A stretch of 64,000 nt of DNA from Nostoc sp. S4 (GTDB lineage Bacteria; Cyanobacteriota; Cyanobacteriia; Cyanobacteriales; Nostocaceae): assembly GCA_029379225.1 (NCBI GenBank), contig JAQYWR010000018.1:65495-129494 (forward strand), written 5' to 3'. Positions 1 through 9,119 of the stretch are shown here, one piece after another (positions within the stretch are counted from its first letter, which is position 1; each line of letters begins with the position of its first letter). The position numbers were made by a program, and so were the translations under genes. The notes beneath the pieces are model-generated. The model did not search any database. It was given only the letters and a program-made list of their open reading frames with translations, and had not been told where the DNA came from.

Positions 1-1140
1 CGGCGGCGACTGTTAGAATTTTTAATTCGCCCTTATGGACAAGAGTTATTTGTTCAGCAACCATTAGGCCTTCTTTACGGCTATGCACGGACACCGATTT
101 TGCTGCTTGCTGATACGACATTGATTTTAAGTGCGATGCAACTTAGTTTAAAGCGATCGCCAGAATTGTTAGCAGAACCAATTGTAGTGCAAACTGTTTG
201 CGGTAATTACAAGTTATTAGATGTGCAGGAATTAAATTTTATTTCCTGGCAAATTCGCGGAATCAAAAATTTCGTGCGATACGAACGCAGCCAAGCCCAA
301 ATGATTCAAAACGATAAAATGGCGAATCTGGGGCGTTTGGTAGATGGGGTAGTACATGAAATTTTAGACCCTGTGGGTTTTATTTGGGGTAACATCACTT
401 ATGTCTCAAATTACAGCCAAGACTTACTCAAGTTAATAGCGGCTTACGATCGAGAGTTACCTTCAGCTTCCCAGACAATTAACCAAATTAAAGAAGAGAT
501 TGAATTTGATTTTTTAGAAGAAGATTTATTACAAGCACTTGCTAGTATCCGTACTGGAGCAGAAAGATTAAAAAAACTTGTCACCAGTTTACAAAATTTT
601 TGTCATCTCGACGAACTTTATCCGAAACCTATAGATTTACATGCCTGTATAGATAATCTGATTTTATTAATTAATAGCCGAATTCAAGGAGAAATTGAAA
701 TTGTCAAATTTTACGGACAATTGCCGCCAGTATATTGCTTTATAGGGCAGTTAAACCAGGTTTTAATCAATATTTTAAGCGAAGCGGTGGATACTTTACT
801 CAATGAAGCAGTGAGACAGCAGTTGCATCTAGAAGATATAAAGACTATTCAGAAACCCAAAATTGAGATTACTACAGAAGTTATTTCACAGAAACCAAGC
901 AAACCAAATGCACCAGATTCTCGCTGGATATTGATTCGGATTGCTGACAACGGGCCTGGAATGTCTCAAGAATTACAACAGCAAATTCTAGAATCTTTTT
1001 CATTGGAAACCAAAAATGGTAAAGAAACTAGCTTAGCAGTAAGTTATCGAATTATAACTGTGAAGCATGGTGGAAAATTCAATTTATCTTCTCAACCAGG
1101 TATGGGGACGAAATTTGAAATTATGTTGCCTTTGGTTTGA
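1..1140 (+). CDS. Sensor histidine kinase, 5' end outside window
   Basis: The frame is open from base 1, so the gene starts upstream and only its C-terminal 379 residues are visible. The dimerisation/phospho-acceptor helix follows the cyanobacterial pattern MANLGRLVDGVVHEILDP, with the presumed phospho-His encoded at 355-357. The ATPase domain shows the G1 motif ADNGPGMS and ends with the G2-like PGMGTKF. The N box is weak (FIGQLNQVLINILSEAVDTL): the usual Asn-Ala is replaced by Ser-Glu, so full kinase activity is not certain. A GAF or similar sensor domain may lie in the missing part. It probably signals to a response regulator that is not visible here. Confidence 0.8.
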   Translation, partial: RRRLLEFLIRPYGQELFVQQPLGLLYGYARTPILLLADTTLILSAMQLSLKRSPELLAEPIVVQTVCGNYKLLDVQELNFISWQIRGIKNFVRYERSQAQMIQNDKMANLGRLVDGVVHEILDPVGFIWGNITYVSNYSQDLLKLIAAYDRELPSASQTINQIKEEIEFDFLEEDLLQALASIRTGAERLKKLVTSLQNFCHLDELYPKPIDLHACIDNLILLINSRIQGEIEIVKFYGQLPPVYCFIGQLNQVLINILSEAVDTLLNEAVRQQLHLEDIKTIQKPKIEITTEVISQKPSKPNAPDSRWILIRIADNGPGMSQELQQQILESFSLETKNGKETSLAVSYRIITVKHGGKFNLSSQPGMGTKFEIMLPLV

Positions 1141-1300
1141 TGCAATAGCTAGTAGACTGTGGTGGAATGCCTATCTAATTGTTTGATTTTACAGTATACA
1201 AATACATTTGATTGCTAGAAGAGAAATTGAGCGATCGCCAACTTGCCGATTGTTTCTAGTACCATAGACATATTCGCTGCGAGCTACCCTGTGAACAGCC

Positions 1301-2110
1301 ATGTCAGAATCTATCCTACCTGCACCCCTGATTGAAATTCCACCCAGCCAAGCAGAACTCCCCGATGATGATGGTGTGCCAATGGAAAGCGCACGGCATA
1401 AAGCTGCTATGGACTTGCTGATAGATGGCTTAATCCCTTGGTTGTCACACCGAGAAGATGGGTTTGTTGGCGGTAATATGTTTGTCTATTACAGTCTGGC
1501 GCAGGTGCGAAACAAAGACTTTAAAGGCTCAGACTTTTTTGTGGTGTTGGGTGTCCCGAAAGGCGAACGCAAAAGTTGGGTGGTTTGGGAGGAAGAAAAA
1601 GCACCGGATGTTGTGATTGAGTTGCTTTCAGAAAGTACAGCCGCCGCAGACAAAAACGAGAAAAAGCTAATTTATCAAAATCAAATGCGCGTGCCAGAAT
1701 ATTTTTGGTACGACCCGTTTAACCCGGATGATTGGGCGGGTTTTTCTATCCAACAGAGAGTTTACCAACCCATAGTTACCAGCGATCGCAATCAATTGGT
1801 GAGTGAATCTTTAGGCTTAGCCTTGCAGCGTTGGCAAGGGAATTATAAAGGGATTGATGCAACTTGGTTACGCTGGGCAACTTTGGAGGGAGAATTACTA
1901 CCAACACCCGAAGAATACGAAAACCAGCGAGCAGAACAAGAACGCCAGCGAGCAGAACAAGAACGCCAGCGAGCGGACAAAGCAGAGTTGCAGTTATTAC
2001 AAACAGCACGCAACTTACTCGCGGGTGGGATGACAATAGAACAGGTGGCGACAGTCACAAGCATAGATAGGTCGGCGATTAAGCAATTAATCTCAACATC
2101 TGAGTTGTGA
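1301..2110 (+). CDS. Uma2-family (DUF820) PD-(D/E)XK endonuclease-like protein
   Basis: 269 residues. Residues 30-140 fit the Uma2/DUF820 fold common in cyanobacteria: a core Asp in GSDFFVV (D78), the PDVVIELLSES strand (E107) and a Lys pair at 121-122, followed by VPEYFWYDP. After the nuclease domain comes a charged coiled coil at about 206-236 with a repeated AEQERQR heptad, encoded by a 21-bp tandem repeat. The C-terminus (GGMTIEQVATVTSIDRSAIKQL) resembles the tail of Rpn/Uma2 proteins in which a helix-turn-helix-like segment ends the chain. Members are numerous in Nostocales; the cellular role is unknown and often guessed to be mobile or defence related. It lies 118 bp upstream of the GTPase gene on the same strand. 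Confidence 0.85.
   Translation: MSESILPAPLIEIPPSQAELPDDDGVPMESARHKAAMDLLIDGLIPWLSHREDGFVGGNMFVYYSLAQVRNKDFKGSDFFVVLGVPKGERKSWVVWEEEKAPDVVIELLSESTAAADKNEKKLIYQNQMRVPEYFWYDPFNPDDWAGFSIQQRVYQPIVTSDRNQLVSESLGLALQRWQGNYKGIDATWLRWATLEGELLPTPEEYENQRAEQERQRAEQERQRADKAELQLLQTARNLLAGGMTIEQVATVTSIDRSAIKQLISTSEL
1924..1972 (+). repeat. 21-bp tandem repeat inside the Uma2 gene
   Basis: Two identical 21-bp units (1931-1951 and 1952-1972) preceded by a 7-bp partial copy encode the AEQERQR coiled-coil heptads. The length is a multiple of three, so copy-number changes would only lengthen or shorten the coiled coil. Confidence 0.85.
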
Positions 2111-2135
2111 GAAAAATGGGAAAAGTTAACATTTT

Positions 2136-2160
2136 AAGCTGAGTAGATTGCAGCTTCTTG
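2136..2160 (+). terminator. Weak hairpin after the Uma2 gene
   Basis: A 6-bp stem (AAGCTG / CAGCTT) with a 9-nt loop is followed by TCTTG, without a clear T run. It may weakly terminate the Uma2 transcript. Confidence 0.25.
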
Positions 2161-2228
2161 TTAGATGTTCATGCTAGCTGGGCATATTGTAATTATCCAG
2201 CAAGTAACATTAAAACAGGGTAAACATT

Positions 2229-4241
2229 ATGTTGACTATACAGTGGCAAGAAGAAATCGCATCGTTACAGCAAAGCTTGAGACGCGAAATTACCAAAATA
2301 TCAGGTGGATCGCAAATTAATGTAATTAAGCATATTTGCATCAATAACTTAAAATCAAAGCTAGAACGATTAGAAGAAATTGACAAAATTCTGAGTATAG
2401 AAAAATATAAAATTGTTTTTATTGGTACTATTGGGCAAGGTAAGACAACCGCTATTTGTCATCTTTTTAATTTAATCAGTGACTTTAAGGTTTCCAAAAC
2501 TGTTAACGGCAAAACTAAAGATGTCATCGAAACTAGAGAGTTACTCTCAACTGGAGGAGGCAAAACTACTATATGTGAAGTAATTATCAAAGCAGCTGAT
2601 AAAACTTACATAAAAATAGAGCCTTATACGATTGATGAGATGGAGAATCTTATTTTTGAATTCTGCGATTATATTGCTAGTAAAAATGATACCCAGTCAG
2701 AGCAAAAAATAATTATTTCTGAAGAAATTGAAAGAGCTATCAGGAATGTTATAGAACTCAAACAAATTAAGAAATCTGTTCCTGATGGTGAGAAAAATAA
2801 AACTATTAGAATCGATAAAGCCAAAGAGTTATTTGATGAGTCAGGAATAGAGGTACTGAAAAAGACTGCATTGAATAATGCAAACCTTGAATCTAGAATT
2901 TCCACTAAAATTGAGTTTGATAATCAAAGTAGGGAGCAAGATTGGATAAAAAATATATTTGATGATATAAATAATGTCCGGTTCAAAGATTTTGCTATTC
3001 CAAGAAAAATCTATCTTTATGTGAGTTATGATGTTTTATCTGGCTCAAACTTGTCTCAGTTCGATTCCGTAGTTGATACTAAAGGGCTTGATGAGAACCC
3101 AATTCGTAAAGACTTGCAGAAATATATTGATAGTCAGGATAGTATCTGTCTTTTTGTAACTCCCTTTTATGCTGCTCCTGAAGCAAATATTACAAAATTA
3201 ATAAGTTATTATCTGACATCCAAATCTAAAGAATTTCATCATAGATTTGTCACTTTGATATTACCTCAAAAAAGCCAACCTGAAAAAGTACATGGTGCTG
3301 ATGGAGATAGGGAGTTAGGAATTCAAATTAGACAGGACGAAGTACAAGCTACATTCAAGCGTTTAAATTTAGACTTTTTCCAAGAAAATATTTTATCCTA
3401 TGATTCTTTGCGATATTACCGTGATGATATAGTCAAGCTAAATGACATTTATGATCAAGAAGATGTACAAGTAGATAAAAATGAATTTATTAAAGCTATA
3501 GCAGATGTAATAGAACGTAGACGCAATCTTTTATTAGATGAAATCAAGAATATTCGAGAAAGCTTTGGCAAAATTAAAAATGGTGAGGCTTTGACAGTAT
3601 CAGAAATTAAAGCAATTCAAAATGCAATTCAGAACATAGAGAATGTACGAGACTTGAGTAAAAGAGTACCTAGTTTTGTTTATGAAGACTTTATTGATAA
3701 ATATCTTAAATACTATCATGAAAATTATCCAGCGTGGAATACTAAACATGCTATTCATAGGAATTTTGGATACTATGAACCAAAGGATATAGATATATAC
3801 TATGACGCAAAAGTTTTTGCTGAGGGAATAGATGAAAATGAAATGTTGAAGAAATTTACTAGAGAAGTAAAGCAAGAACTAGAAAACATTTTGTATGAAC
3901 TTACATCGGCTAACGAATCTTTAAAGACACTTATCCCTGAATTAGTAAAAGAGTTTTACGGATTATATGACGATTTTGTAGACGAAGTAGGAACAGAAAT
4001 TGAAGAGGAACTTACAAGAATACTACTACCTCGAAGTGAAGATTCTAAGTTTTGGAATGCTCTAATTGCTGAGAAAGGTAGAGAAAGGAAGAAAGGTGAA
4101 ACTTTTGCAGGTAATGTATGTGAAATATTTCAGCGAGAAATGGAAACAGAAACAAGTTTGAATAAATTCTTCCAGATGAAATCTGAAGAACATTGGAAAA
4201 AATTAGTTAGTAAAATACTAAGTTTCTTTGGACAAAAATAG
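2229..4241 (+). CDS. Dynamin-like large P-loop GTPase
   Basis: 670 residues. A coiled N-terminal segment (1-58) precedes a P-loop, GTIGQGKTT (66-74). A Thr-rich stretch, STGGGKTTICE (107-117), sits where switch I would be, and the G3 motif DTKGLDE follows at 283-289 after a hydrophobic strand. A long helical C-terminal half (about 420-670) is rich in Lys and Glu, as in dynamin-superfamily stalks. No membrane segment is seen. Bacterial dynamin-like and related large GTPases are often found in phage-defence or membrane-repair loci. The DNA is clearly more AT-rich than the neighbouring housekeeping genes, which suggests transfer. It lies 100 bp upstream of a predicted nuclease gene on the same strand, with a small hairpin between. 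Family-level assignment only; specific function unknown. Confidence 0.65.
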   Translation: MLTIQWQEEIASLQQSLRREITKISGGSQINVIKHICINNLKSKLERLEEIDKILSIEKYKIVFIGTIGQGKTTAICHLFNLISDFKVSKTVNGKTKDVIETRELLSTGGGKTTICEVIIKAADKTYIKIEPYTIDEMENLIFEFCDYIASKNDTQSEQKIIISEEIERAIRNVIELKQIKKSVPDGEKNKTIRIDKAKELFDESGIEVLKKTALNNANLESRISTKIEFDNQSREQDWIKNIFDDINNVRFKDFAIPRKIYLYVSYDVLSGSNLSQFDSVVDTKGLDENPIRKDLQKYIDSQDSICLFVTPFYAAPEANITKLISYYLTSKSKEFHHRFVTLILPQKSQPEKVHGADGDRELGIQIRQDEVQATFKRLNLDFFQENILSYDSLRYYRDDIVKLNDIYDQEDVQVDKNEFIKAIADVIERRRNLLLDEIKNIRESFGKIKNGEALTVSEIKAIQNAIQNIENVRDLSKRVPSFVYEDFIDKYLKYYHENYPAWNTKHAIHRNFGYYEPKDIDIYYDAKVFAEGIDENEMLKKFTREVKQELENILYELTSANESLKTLIPELVKEFYGLYDDFVDEVGTEIEEELTRILLPRSEDSKFWNALIAEKGRERKKGETFAGNVCEIFQREMETETSLNKFFQMKSEEHWKKLVSKILSFFGQK

Positions 4242-4278
4242 AAAAGTTTGGAATTGTACAGATAGCATACACTTTAGG

Positions 4279-4295
4279 GCGCAATATAATTGCGC
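4279..4295 (+). terminator. Short perfect hairpin between GTPase and nuclease genes
   Basis: GCGCAAT and ATTGCGC form a perfect 7-bp stem around a 3-nt loop. It is followed by TTCTAAAA rather than a T run, so it may be a partial terminator or a processing site within a two-gene unit. Confidence 0.4.
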
Positions 4296-4341
4296 TTCTA
4301 AAAAAATTGTATCCACCATGAGTTAATTATAATAAATACTT

Positions 4342-5082
4342 ATGACTTATTTAAATAAAGAAGTACAGCAAAAGCTGGAGATATATATTAAAAAATATAA
4401 CCAACAATATACAAAATGTTTAATTAGGGGGATAGAATTACCAATTAATGGCAGGCCAGAAGAGTTGGTGAGACAAATGTTTATTTATTTTCTTATTAAC
4501 GAAAGTAGATTTTTGTTAGATAAAGTTACTATTAAAGTTGAAGCGAATAATCATGATATAGAAATATATAAAAAGCAAAAAAATGAAAACTTTAAGCCAC
4601 ATCAAAGTCCTTTAATGATTGTGGAAGTAAAAAGAGAAGATGCGAACTTACAAAATCACTATAATCAAATAGAAAGATATTTAACAAATTCTAGCTGTAA
4701 TATTGGGATTTTGTATAATTATCATGAAATTATTAGTTTTATAAAAAAGCATAATCAATTTCAAATATCTTATTTAAACAATTTGACAGATATAGAAAAA
4801 TTGCTATTACAGTCAACCAGCAGTATTGATAGTGATTTATTAGAATTTGAAAATGCTCAAAATGGAAATATTGAAAGTTTTATTTATCTTATTAAGAAGT
4901 ATGGCGAATATACTAATCATACAATAGTTTTTAAACTTCAAAACCAGCTATCTGCAATAGATGGTTATTTGTTTGCCATCCGAGACAACAAAATTTCTTA
5001 CAAGATGTGCGGTCAATATTCTAAAAAACAGCAATTCTTTGATTACCAACATTTTGACAAACTAATTTCTATTATTTATTAA
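4342..5082 (+). CDS. Predicted PD-(D/E)XK nuclease, HsdR N-terminal-like
   Basis: 246 residues. The N-terminal half matches the stand-alone type I restriction R-subunit nuclease pattern (HSDR_N-like): GRPEELVRQ (37-45), an Asp in the strand HDIEIY (D72), then IVEVKRE with the E95-x-K97 pair, and a QIERY helix (109-113) as in motif QxxxY. No helicase or target-recognition region is present. The C-terminal 120 residues have no recognised domain. Base composition is very AT-rich, like the GTPase gene upstream, and the two probably form one accessory unit. Inference: a DNA or RNA cleaving effector controlled by the GTPase. The function has not been shown. Confidence 0.65.
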   Translation: MTYLNKEVQQKLEIYIKKYNQQYTKCLIRGIELPINGRPEELVRQMFIYFLINESRFLLDKVTIKVEANNHDIEIYKKQKNENFKPHQSPLMIVEVKREDANLQNHYNQIERYLTNSSCNIGILYNYHEIISFIKKHNQFQISYLNNLTDIEKLLLQSTSSIDSDLLEFENAQNGNIESFIYLIKKYGEYTNHTIVFKLQNQLSAIDGYLFAIRDNKISYKMCGQYSKKQQFFDYQHFDKLISIIY

Positions 5083-5155
5083 AAAACTCTTATTATGAAA
5101 GCATTGCAGCCAATATCACTATATCTATATTTCTTGGTGTTCTTTAAATAAAAAA

Positions 5156-5209
5156 CGCAAATATACGCATTAAACGCAATTTTTCAGCGTTTCTATACGT
5201 ATATTTGCG
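5156..5209. other. Nested inverted repeat
   Basis: The arms CGCAAATATACG (5156-5167) and CGTATATTTGCG (5198-5209) are perfect complements. Inside them lies a second stem, AAACGC (5172-5177) with GCGTTT (5187-5192). The structure lies between the convergent nuclease and transketolase-like genes and can fold in either transcript. Confidence 0.6.
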
Positions 5210-5220
5210 ATAAAATGAAA

Positions 5221-5261
5221 AGCGATCGCAGTTTTAATGCACTAATGCGATCGCTCTTTTT
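5221..5261 (+). terminator. Hairpin built from two HIP1 sites
   Basis: AGCGATCGCA (5221-5230) and TGCGATCGCT (5246-5255) form a 10-bp stem and each contains a HIP1 octamer; CTTTTTG follows on the + strand. It would terminate transcription from the nuclease gene. It overlaps the last codon of the convergent transketolase-like gene. Confidence 0.55.
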
Positions 5262-7447
5262 GTTAACGCCTCAGCAGTCAATCCATTAAACGCCATCAAC
5301 TCTCCAGCACTGGCTGTAGTTTCGCCACGTTTCCAGCTAAAAGTATCGCGATTGGCTTTACTGCGTAACAAAATCGGTTCCAGCATCGCCGCCGCACCAC
5401 CTGTGACACCAATTAGCGCATCGCCATCAAATAATTGGGCAAATTTCGCATCATCTAAGAAATCGCCATCGGGTTGAGTACAGGTATCCCATGCAGTATC
5501 ATGAGGACGATATAAACGTCTGGGGTTAATCACAGAAACTATCTTGGCACCAATACCTTCATTTTCTAAGAAAGCAGCCGCCTCAAATACTGGCATTAAT
5601 GTCATATCGCCAATCACAGCAAATACAACTTGCTGATCTCCAGCGACTTCATGCAATACCACCGCACCATCTTCTAACCCTTGGCGACTTTGTTCTAAAG
5701 TGGTGCGAATTGGCAATGGCGATTTACTTGCAGTAATCACAATTCCCTTATTCTTAGTTTGCAATGCCCAGTCATAACAAACTTGGATACTGTTAGCATC
5801 AGGAGGAAATAATGGGAAAACATTTCCATTTCGCATCAATGAAGCAAAGTAAGCTTCAATTTCTGGACGTTGGTGAGTCCAACCGTTACGCCCTTGCTCT
5901 AATGCACCAGCTGTGAATAAAGTAATAGTCGAGGGAGTTGGACGCCGCAATTCTGCCATTGCTTGGATTACAGTTTGCCAAATTGGTAATCCGTTGATGG
6001 CAAAAGATTCGTAAGAACACCACAAAGTTCTCGCACCCATTAAGGACAAACCAGCTGCTAAACCTGCACAAGCATCTTCACTTAAAGGTTCATAAACTTG
6101 TCCGTTTGGTGCTTGGTTATATACATCGTCGGTTGTGGGATGAATAATCTTTAATGCTTGATTAATATTAGCAATTCCTGATGCTTCGTTCCCATCAGCA
6201 TTGGTGACGAGGAAATTTTTGTCTTTCTGTCCAACTATTCCTACCAATCGTCCCATTGCGGTTGTAGAAACTTTATGTTCGCCACCTACTGCATATTCTT
6301 CTAAAGGTAATTCGCCTAAATCTGGTAATGAAAATTCAAATTCTGTTACCACTGTTTTGGCTGCGGGGCCACCGCCTGCACGTTCGGCATTTGTTCTAAC
6401 TAATTGCCAAGCCTCCGCAGATAAAGCACGAGTTTGCAATGCACTAACAATATGCGGCGCATTTAGCGTATCTTTGGCATAAAGATTGTGAGATTTTGCA
6501 CCCCGCGCGTGGACTCCTGCACCTTTAAGTTGTTTAATAATAAAAACAGTCAGCTTGCCACCGAGTGCCGATCGCGCTGCTTTATCTACACCCGAAAGTA
6601 CTGCTTGGGTAAATTCTAGGCGCTTTTCAAAGGAAAAGGCAGTACTATCAACATAATCACCTGGTTGGTTTTTATCGTCGAAATCCTTAGCATCCACTAA
6701 CACGACTTCATCAAAACCGTTACCTTGCCAATATGCTTGCATTTGGTGGTTGGTTTTCAGGGAAACCATGCTGTGGTGTTCTTGGCTATAACCATTCCAC
6801 ACCAGTATCGGCAAGAAATTAGTAACAGTAGGATAAGCAGTATGGAAATGTGCGATCGCACTTACAATATAAGGTTCACCCAATCCACCATCGCCAACTG
6901 TAAAGGGAAATAATTTATCGAGGTGCAGTTTTGCAGCCGCCATTGCAAAGTGTTGTCCTTGTCCCAAAGGCCCCGCAGGTGCGAGAATACCAGGTATGTA
7001 ACCAGAAAGGTGTCCTAAAAGTCCGTGCTTTTCTCGAAAGCGATCGCGCAACTGTTGGACTGTAAAAATTCCCATGTCCTCTAGCGAACGATCCAAGAAC
7101 ATGGCGCTATAAAATCCGGGGGCGTGGTGTCCGACTTCCGTGATAATGTTCTTGTGTCCCAGCATGACCAGAGATGCATAAGCTTCTGCTTGGCTAGCGA
7201 ATCCACCGGGATGTCCAGAGGCTTTGCTAGCAGTAACTTGCAAAGTTAGATAGCGTAGGGCATCGGCAGCCAGTAAAGTTTGATATACTGCTGTGGGATC
7301 TGTGGGAGATGCGAGCGCTACATTGCCAGATTCTATAGCAGGTGTTGCACCATAAGTTTCAAAATCTGGTAGTGCTTCACCAAAATATTGAATTCCTTCA
7401 GAAAAATTGGCAAGCGCTGAAGAAGCCTTTGGGGTGATTGCAGTCAT
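5234..7447 (-). CDS. Transketolase-family thiamine diphosphate enzyme, divergent
   Basis: 737 residues, longer than the usual 660-670 of Calvin-cycle transketolase. The N-terminal cofactor domain keeps SGHPGG (77-82), GPLGQG (159-164) and the thiamine diphosphate motif GDG (185-187) with WNGY (217-220) about 30 residues on. A transketolase-type central pyrimidine domain and a C-terminal domain follow. The sequence differs from both classical transketolase and the 790-residue phosphoketolases, which carry GDGEAETG. I take it as a separate cyanobacterial transketolase-like group acting on sugar phosphates; the substrate cannot be read. It is transcribed alone, divergently from the P450 gene, with 189 bp between them. 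Confidence 0.7.
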   Translation of the reverse strand: MTAITPKASSALANFSEGIQYFGEALPDFETYGATPAIESGNVALASPTDPTAVYQTLLAADALRYLTLQVTASKASGHPGGFASQAEAYASLVMLGHKNIITEVGHHAPGFYSAMFLDRSLEDMGIFTVQQLRDRFREKHGLLGHLSGYIPGILAPAGPLGQGQHFAMAAAKLHLDKLFPFTVGDGGLGEPYIVSAIAHFHTAYPTVTNFLPILVWNGYSQEHHSMVSLKTNHQMQAYWQGNGFDEVVLVDAKDFDDKNQPGDYVDSTAFSFEKRLEFTQAVLSGVDKAARSALGGKLTVFIIKQLKGAGVHARGAKSHNLYAKDTLNAPHIVSALQTRALSAEAWQLVRTNAERAGGGPAAKTVVTEFEFSLPDLGELPLEEYAVGGEHKVSTTAMGRLVGIVGQKDKNFLVTNADGNEASGIANINQALKIIHPTTDDVYNQAPNGQVYEPLSEDACAGLAAGLSLMGARTLWCSYESFAINGLPIWQTVIQAMAELRRPTPSTITLFTAGALEQGRNGWTHQRPEIEAYFASLMRNGNVFPLFPPDANSIQVCYDWALQTKNKGIVITASKSPLPIRTTLEQSRQGLEDGAVVLHEVAGDQQVVFAVIGDMTLMPVFEAAAFLENEGIGAKIVSVINPRRLYRPHDTAWDTCTQPDGDFLDDAKFAQLFDGDALIGVTGGAAAMLEPILLRSKANRDTFSWKRGETTASAGELMAFNGLTAEALTKRAIALVH

Positions 7448-7636
7448 GCTGAGTACCTTATGACGATGAAATGAAACTGTAGATGCTCGTTGAATTCAAT
7501 AAAAATTCTACATCTTTGATGTCGTAACAGTTTATTGCTTTTTGGCAACGTCAGGATAAGTACTTTAAATGGTTCGCTAACCAAAATTTTAGTTAGTTTA
7601 AGTAGTATAAAACATATTTAAGCAGCAAAAAATTTT

Positions 7637-9013
7637 ATGAAGTTACCAAATGGGCCGCAAATGCCAGCAATTTCACAGATGGTGCGCTGGATTGCTAATC
7701 CGATGTCATTTATGGAGGCTTGTGCCAAAAGCTATGGCGAAATCTTTACTCTCAGATTGGACAAAAATCTGCCTCCTATAGTAATTGTCAGCAACCCCCA
7801 AGCGCAACAGCAAATTTTGACAAATGATACCAAGGAATTAGCAGCCCCTGGCGATCTGAATCAGATATTTGAATCTTTGCTGGGTAAGCATTCCGTAATT
7901 ACCATTAGCGGCGCAGAACACCAACGCCAACGCCAGTTGCTAATGCCTCCCTTTCACGGCGAAAGAATGCGAAACTATAGCCAGGTGATTACTGATGTCA
8001 CCGAGCAAGTTATCAGCCAATACCCCATAGGTAAACCTTTTAATATTCGGTCTGTTACCCAAGCTATTACCCTGCGGGTGATTATGCAAGCTGTGTTTGG
8101 GTTACATGAAGGAACTCGCGCTGAAAAACTACAGCACTTTTTAGGGGATCTTTTAGAAAAAGGCAGTTCTCGATTAATTGTGGCTTTGCTTTATTTCCCT
8201 GCTTTGCAAAGGGATTTTGGTCCGATTAACTTTTGGGGAAAACAACTGCGCCGTCAGCAAGAAGCCGACCAACTTATCTACGAGGAAATTCGAGAACGTC
8301 GAGAACAACCAGATTCATCACGCACAGATATTCTCAGCTTACTTATGGCTGCTAGGGATGAAACCGGTCAATCCATGACTGATGAAGAGTTACGCGATGA
8401 ATTGATGACTTTGTTAGTCGCCGGTCACGAAACCACGGCTACAGCCTTAGCATGGGCATTCTACTGGATTCACAAACTACCGTCAGTACGTCAAAAGCTA
8501 CTCCAAGAATTAGATAGCTTAGGCAATAACCCAGACCCCAGTACCATTTTTAAATTACCTTATCTCAACGCCGTTTGCTGCGAAACATTGCGGATTTACC
8601 CAGTCGGTATACTTACCTTTCCCAGAGTAGTCAGAACACCTTTCTGGCTGGGCAATTACAAACTCGAACCCGATACAATCATCCTTGGTTCTATTTATTT
8701 AACCCACTACCGGGAAGACATTTACCCGCAACCTCAGTTATTTAAACCAGAACGTTTTTTAGAACGCCAATTTTCTGCCTATGAATATTTGCCCTTTGGC
8801 GGTGGTACAAGGCGCTGTATTGGTCTAGCATTTGCTCAGTTAGAAATGAAGTTAGCACTTGCCAAAATTCTTACCAGTCGAGAATTAAAGTTAATTAGTA
8901 ATCGTGAAGTGCGACCTAAACGCCGTGGTTTGGTAACAGGTCCAGACCGTCCGATTGAGATGGTTGTCACGAGTAAACGTCAGCTTAAATCTGCGGTTTT
9001 ACAGACTGTTTGA
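7637..9013 (+). CDS. Cytochrome P450, CYP110-like
   Basis: 458 residues, soluble, without a membrane anchor. The oxygen-activating I-helix motif AGHETTA, the ExxR motif in CCETLRIYP and the haem-thiolate loop FGGGTRRCIG (387-396, axial ligand Cys394) are all present, so the enzyme should bind haem. The sequence style (short N-terminus, LPPGP-like LPNGPQMP start) fits the CYP110 group, which is nearly universal in Nostocales and has been linked to fatty-acid or terpenoid oxidation. Its neighbours do not reveal a substrate or redox partner. The ATG start follows an AT-rich leader with no strong ribosome binding site. Confidence 0.9.
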   Translation: MKLPNGPQMPAISQMVRWIANPMSFMEACAKSYGEIFTLRLDKNLPPIVIVSNPQAQQQILTNDTKELAAPGDLNQIFESLLGKHSVITISGAEHQRQRQLLMPPFHGERMRNYSQVITDVTEQVISQYPIGKPFNIRSVTQAITLRVIMQAVFGLHEGTRAEKLQHFLGDLLEKGSSRLIVALLYFPALQRDFGPINFWGKQLRRQQEADQLIYEEIRERREQPDSSRTDILSLLMAARDETGQSMTDEELRDELMTLLVAGHETTATALAWAFYWIHKLPSVRQKLLQELDSLGNNPDPSTIFKLPYLNAVCCETLRIYPVGILTFPRVVRTPFWLGNYKLEPDTIILGSIYLTHYREDIYPQPQLFKPERFLERQFSAYEYLPFGGGTRRCIGLAFAQLEMKLALAKILTSRELKLISNREVRPKRRGLVTGPDRPIEMVVTSKRQLKSAVLQTV

Positions 9014-9077
9014 TGCTTTGCTGTTTGATGATTGCATTTGAAAAATTTCCAATAAATAAATCATCCAATTGTGTAGG

Positions 9078-9099
9078 ATGGGCGTCCCACGCGCCCATC
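9078..9099. terminator. Hairpin between convergent P450 and binding-protein genes
   Basis: GATGGGCG (9078-9085) and CGCCCATC (9092-9099) form a perfect 8-bp GC-rich stem with a 6-nt loop. It is followed by ATTAC on the + strand. It probably serves as a bidirectional transcription end, and its sequence is of a repeat type common in these genomes. Confidence 0.5.
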
Positions 9100-9119
9100 A
9101 TTACAAGCAGGCAAGATGT

